The translations under genes were made by a program, and so were the position numbers. The notes beneath the pieces are model-generated. The model searched no databases and was not told where the DNA came from. It saw nothing but the letters and a program-made list of their open reading frames with translations. From positions 62,001-126,000 of the forward strand of contig NZ_QYBB01000010.1 of the NCBI RefSeq assembly GCF_004137685.1: a stretch of DNA of 64,000 bases, given 5' to 3'. Numbering within the stretch: position 1 is the stretch's first letter; each line of letters begins with the position of its first letter. This DNA is from Lichenibacterium minor (GTDB taxonomy: Bacteria; Pseudomonadota; Alphaproteobacteria; Rhizobiales; Beijerinckiaceae). This document shows positions 61,504-64,000 of this stretch, piece after piece.

Positions 61504-61707
61504 ATGAAGCTCGGCCTGCGTCGCCCCTCGCCCCGCAAAAGCATCGCGGCCCGCACCTCGTGGCGGCGCTACGTCCGGCACAGCCTCGGCCTGAAGGCGC
61601 CGCGCGGCTGGGGCTGGCTGACGGATCCGCGCCGCGCCGCCTACAACCGCGTCTACGCCCGCACGACCTTCTCCTGGCGCCAGCTCCTGCGCTGGCTGCT
61701 CGGGTGA
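61504..61707 (+). CDS. Small basic conserved protein
   Basis: A 67-residue basic protein: LRRPSPRKSIAARTSWRRYVRHSLGLKAPRGWGWLTDPRRAAYNRVYARTTF. The same pattern is found in many bacterial and phage genomes as an uncharacterised family; its function is unknown. There is no membrane segment apart from the short hydrophobic C-terminus (WRQLLRWLLG). Its stop overlaps the GTG start of cobU by 4 bases (GTGA), so translation is coupled. Confidence 0.75.
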   Translation: MKLGLRRPSPRKSIAARTSWRRYVRHSLGLKAPRGWGWLTDPRRAAYNRVYARTTFSWRQLLRWLLG

Positions 61708-62249
61708 GCTTTCCCCACACGCTGGTGCTCGGCGGCGCCCGCTCGGGCAAGAGCCGCCACGCCGAGGCGCTCGCCCGCGGCACGGGCCTGGAGCGCGTCT
61801 ACCTCGCCACCGCAACCGCCTGGGACGGCGAGATGCGCGACCGCATCGCCCGCCACCGCGACGAGCGTGCCGCCGACGGTTGGCGCACCGTCGAAGAACC
61901 TTTGGCGCTGGCCGCCGCCATGGAACGGGAAGCCGCCCCGGGACGCGTGCTGCTGGTCGACTGCCTGACGCTCTGGCTCACCAACGTGATGCTGGGCGCG
62001 CCCCCGGACGCCGCGCGAAGCGCCGTCGAGGCCGCCTGCGCGGCACTCGCCGCCGCGGTCCCGGCTCTCGCCGGGCCGGCGGTCCTGGTGTCGAACGAGG
62101 TCGGCTGGGGCATCGTGCCGGACAACCGCCTCGCCCGCGACTTCCGCGACGCCCAGGGCCGGCTGAACCAGCACATGGCGGAAAGCTGCGGGCGGGTCGT
62201 GCTCGTGGCGGCCGGGCTGCCGCTGACGCTCAAGGGCACCCCGGCCTGA
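61704..62249 (+). CDS. cobU: Bifunctional adenosylcobinamide kinase / cobinamide-phosphate guanylyltransferase
   Basis: A 181-residue enzyme of the lower-ligand-assembly part of cobalamin synthesis (CobU/CobP). The P-loop LVLGGARSGKSRHAEALA, then YLATATAWDGEMRDRIARHRDERAADGWRTVEEP with the catalytic His region, VDCLTLWLTNVML and the C-terminal VSNEVGWGIVPDNRLARDFRDAQGRLNQHMA are diagnostic. The start is GTG at 61704, inside the stop codon of the preceding small gene. No other cob genes are in the window, so the pathway is encoded elsewhere. Confidence 0.97.
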   Translation: MSFPHTLVLGGARSGKSRHAEALARGTGLERVYLATATAWDGEMRDRIARHRDERAADGWRTVEEPLALAAAMEREAAPGRVLLVDCLTLWLTNVMLGAPPDAARSAVEAACAALAAAVPALAGPAVLVSNEVGWGIVPDNRLARDFRDAQGRLNQHMAESCGRVVLVAAGLPLTLKGTPA

Positions 62250-62255
62250 CGCGCG

Positions 62256-62666
62256 TCAGGCCAGCGCCTTCTCGATGTCGGCGACGGACTGGTTCGTGTA
62301 GTCCTTGCTCAGCGTGAAGGCCATGCTGGCCTCGACTTCCTTGTGCAGGCATTCGCGCATCTGGCCCAGCGTTTGCGGGTCGGCGATCAGCACGAGCTGC
62401 TTGTAGTCGCCGCGGTGGCGCATCGCGTAGAGCGCGTCGGCGAGCTGCTTGGCGAAGGTGGCCTCCTCGGTCTGGTGGACCGTCTGGTCCCCGGGCCGGG
62501 AGCCGGACGGGCCCTGGCTCCCTTCCGCGGACAGGCTCTTCGGCGTGATGCGGCGCTCCTCCTTCAGCGACAGGTCGGAGCCCGTCCCGGCGTTGCGGAG
62601 CAGGATGGCCTTGGCGCCGTCGGCCACGACCACGAGGGCGTCCGGCGGCACGGTGTGTTTCGACAT
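62256..62666 (-). CDS. Host-attachment-type (baeRF-like) protein
   Basis: A 136-residue protein of the host-attachment family (bacterial/archaeal eRF1-like fold). DALVVVADGAKAILLRNAG, the ERRITPKSLSAEG segment, EEATFAKQLADALYAMRHRGDYKQLVLIADPQTLG and SKDYTNQSVADIEKAL match the family pattern in alphaproteobacteria (Agrobacterium host attachment protein). The molecular role is unknown. It is convergent with cobU, six bases between stops. A degenerate EcfG-like sequence (GGACC-N16-CGTT) lies upstream, too weak to annotate. Confidence 0.9.
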   Translation of the reverse strand: MSKHTVPPDALVVVADGAKAILLRNAGTGSDLSLKEERRITPKSLSAEGSQGPSGSRPGDQTVHQTEEATFAKQLADALYAMRHRGDYKQLVLIADPQTLGQMRECLHKEVEASMAFTLSKDYTNQSVADIEKALA

Positions 62667-63066
62667 GATGGGTCCCTTTCAGATGCCGGGGCAAACGCGC
62701 CCGGCGCCCGTCGGGTCCCGGCCATCGGACCCGCGGAGCGGGGTGCGGTCCGCGGACCGTACCGGGGAAGGTCGATGGGCGGGCTCCGGCGCGGCGCCTT
62801 GGGGCGAGGCGGGTCCTGCCCGTTCTCCGCGTCGTCCCGCGTCGGTCCCGAAGGATAGGCGGCCCCGCGGACGCCGCGTCCGGAGGATCGACTTCCCGAC
62901 TGCATGGTCCATTCTGTCGCAGCCGGGCCCGCGGCCCCGAAACTCTTTGTCGTTTCTCGAAAGGCGGCGACGGAACCGAAGTCTGGTCGCCGACGTGTCA
63001 GAACGACGGCTTTTCCCCGACACAGCGATCGCGGGCTCGGCCGACAACGCGGGGGAACGGAACCAC
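62667..63066. other. Gene-free divergent promoter region
   Basis: About 400 bases between the divergent host-attachment and ferritin-like genes, with no convincing gene. It is GC-rich up to about 62935; the stretch 62940-62970 is less so. A GGAAC at about 62972 is followed 17 bases later by CGTG, one base off the EcfG -10 element, too weak to call. No clear terminator. Confidence 0.45.
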
Positions 63067-64000
63067 ATGAACGACGCAAATTCGACCCACACCACCGAGG
63101 CCGGCGCCGAGCGTCCGCTCGACCTCGAAGCCGGCCGCCGCGCCTTCATGAAGGCGGCCGGCATCACCGGTGCCCTCGCGGCCTTCGCGGGCGCCATGGG
63201 AGCCACCGAAGCCAAGGCCCAATCCTCGGACGTCGACACGGCGATCCTGAACTTCGCCCTGAACCTCGAATATCTCGAAGGCGAATATTACAATCGCGGC
63301 GTCTACGGCGTCGGCCTGCCGGCGACCCTGACCTCGGGCAAGGGGTTCGGCGGTGGCGGCGTCCGCGGCGGCAGCAAGGTGAACTTCCAGAACGCCATCG
63401 TGCTCGACGCCATGGCGGAGGTCGCCAACGACGAGAAGAACCACGTCACCTTCATCCGTTCGACGCTCGGCTCCGCCGCCGCCGCCGAGCCGATCATCTC
63501 GCTCGACACGGCCTTCACGGCCTTCGCGGCCGCGGCCGGCCTGCCGGGCAACTTCACTCCCTACGACAACGACTACGATTTCCTGCTCGGCGCCTACATC
63601 CTCACCGAGGTCGGCGTGACGGCCTACAACGGCGCCGCGCCCTTCATCACGAGCAAGACCATCCTGGCCGCCGCCTCGTCGATCTTCGCCGCGGAAGCGT
63701 ACCACCTCGGCACGATCCGCACCCTGCTCTTCGCCCAGCAGAACGCCGGCTACAACAACGCCACGGCGCTGATCTCCGCGGCCCGCGCCAAGCTGTCGGG
63801 CACGCTCGACGACGAGGGCATCGGGGCCGACCAGAGCACGCTGGCGGGCGGCTTCCCGTCGCCGGCCAACGTCACCGACACCGACCCCAACGGCCTCGCC
63901 TGGGCCCGCACCCCGCGCCAGGTGCTGAACGTCGTGACCGGCACCGCAGGGGCGATGGCCGGGGGATTCTTCCCGAGCGGCCTCAGCAACCCCAACGGCG
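63067..64000 (+). CDS. Tat-exported ferritin-like domain protein (partial)
   Basis: An open reading frame of at least 311 codons that leaves the window. Residues 20-52 contain the twin-Arg signal GRRAFMKAAGITGALAAFAG ending in EAKAQ, so export by Tat is predicted. The mature part has the ferritin-like four-helix pattern of the family PF13668 (desiccation-related PCC13-62-like): LNFALNLEYLEGEYYNRG with the Glu/Tyr ligands, VLDAMAEVANDEKNHVTFIRSTLG with Glu-xx-His, and SSIFAAEAYHLGTIRTLLF near residue 200. Family members are linked to desiccation or peroxide tolerance, which is inference here. ATG at 63067. Confidence 0.9.
   Translation, partial: MNDANSTHTTEAGAERPLDLEAGRRAFMKAAGITGALAAFAGAMGATEAKAQSSDVDTAILNFALNLEYLEGEYYNRGVYGVGLPATLTSGKGFGGGGVRGGSKVNFQNAIVLDAMAEVANDEKNHVTFIRSTLGSAAAAEPIISLDTAFTAFAAAAGLPGNFTPYDNDYDFLLGAYILTEVGVTAYNGAAPFITSKTILAAASSIFAAEAYHLGTIRTLLFAQQNAGYNNATALISAARAKLSGTLDDEGIGADQSTLAGGFPSPANVTDTDPNGLAWARTPRQVLNVVTGTAGAMAGGFFPSGLSNPNG

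Noticed and set aside
62694..62718. Minus-strand EcfG promoter for the host-attachment-type gene
   Set aside because: The -35 element reads GGACC rather than GGAAC; in DNA this GC-rich such near-matches arise by chance.
62972..62998. EcfG promoter for the ferritin-like gene
   Set aside because: GGAAC is followed 17 bases later by CGTG instead of CGTT. The mismatch is in a conserved position, so I do not call it without expression data.

Overview
The window is very GC-rich (by eye around 70%), densely coded on both strands, and has no tRNA, rRNA, insertion sequence, phage gene or CRISPR array that I can see. Several genes point to an alphaproteobacterium of the Hyphomicrobiales (Rhizobiales), perhaps near Methylobacteriaceae/Beijerinckiaceae: an Omp2b-like porin, DUF2948, DUF465/YdcH, DUF6496 and DUF2256 proteins, EcfG-type general-stress promoter sequences (GGAAC-N16/17-CGTT-like), and a UdgX/radical-SAM pair. 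It looks like ordinary chromosome. The genus assignment is inference.

Layout. 0-5 kb: a CynX/NimT-type MFS carrier, then a two-gene DNA-repair operon (radical SAM protein with a C-terminal clamp-binding-like QLSLF, followed by a fusion protein ending in UdgX), then an atypical SDR without the catalytic Tyr. 5-7 kb: thiamin-precursor ABC genes (permease, binding protein) on the minus strand behind a TPP riboswitch, with no ATPase gene beside them. 7-11 kb: beta-carbonic anhydrase, an epoxide-hydrolase-type hydrolase, a Pro-rich peptide and a porin with a long low-GC upstream region. 11-20 kb: FMN alpha-hydroxy-acid oxidase, DUF808 membrane protein, proA-nadD (GTGA overlap, with a 30-bp tandem repeat in nadD), class A beta-lactamase, His-rich CDF metal exporter, SDR. 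20-23 kb: stand-alone receiver protein behind an EcfG promoter, and an M20 amidohydrolase split by an in-frame amber codon. 23-30 kb: envelope genes (large membrane protein, MsbA-like ABC exporter, O-antigen-ligase-like protein), DUF2948 and a bestrophin-like protein. 31-35 kb: GMC oxidoreductase, SMP-30 lactonase and VOC protein in one minus-strand run. 34.8-36.6 kb: DUF465, DUF2256, GlsB/YeaQ stress protein and a ring-cleaving-type VOC protein. 36.7-41.2 kb: RND efflux pump operon with a palindromic operator over its -10 box. 41-46 kb: phosphoesterase, catalase-like protein coupled to a GST, small DUF proteins, HNH protein. 46.7-50 kb: AT-hook protein, Fe-dependent alcohol dehydrogenase, MFS carrier. 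50.4-52.2 kb: groEL with a CIRCE operator and no groES beside it. 53-64 kb: drug efflux MFS, DadA-like oxidase, P1 peptidase, CcdA, MHS-type MFS, YggT, bile-acid:Na+ symporter-type carrier, cobU, host-attachment-type protein and a Tat-exported ferritin-like protein that runs off the right edge.

Themes. Stress defence recurs: candidate EcfG promoters lie before a receiver protein, a GlsB membrane protein and a catalase-like protein; HrcA/CIRCE control is predicted for groEL; and there are two drug-efflux systems, a beta-lactamase and metal export. The most unusual items are the clamp-motif radical SAM/UdgX pair, the triplicated start-codon region that links a lactonase to a VOC gene through two 5-codon mini-ORFs, the amber-split hydrolase, and the AT-hook gene behind its own AT-rich leader.
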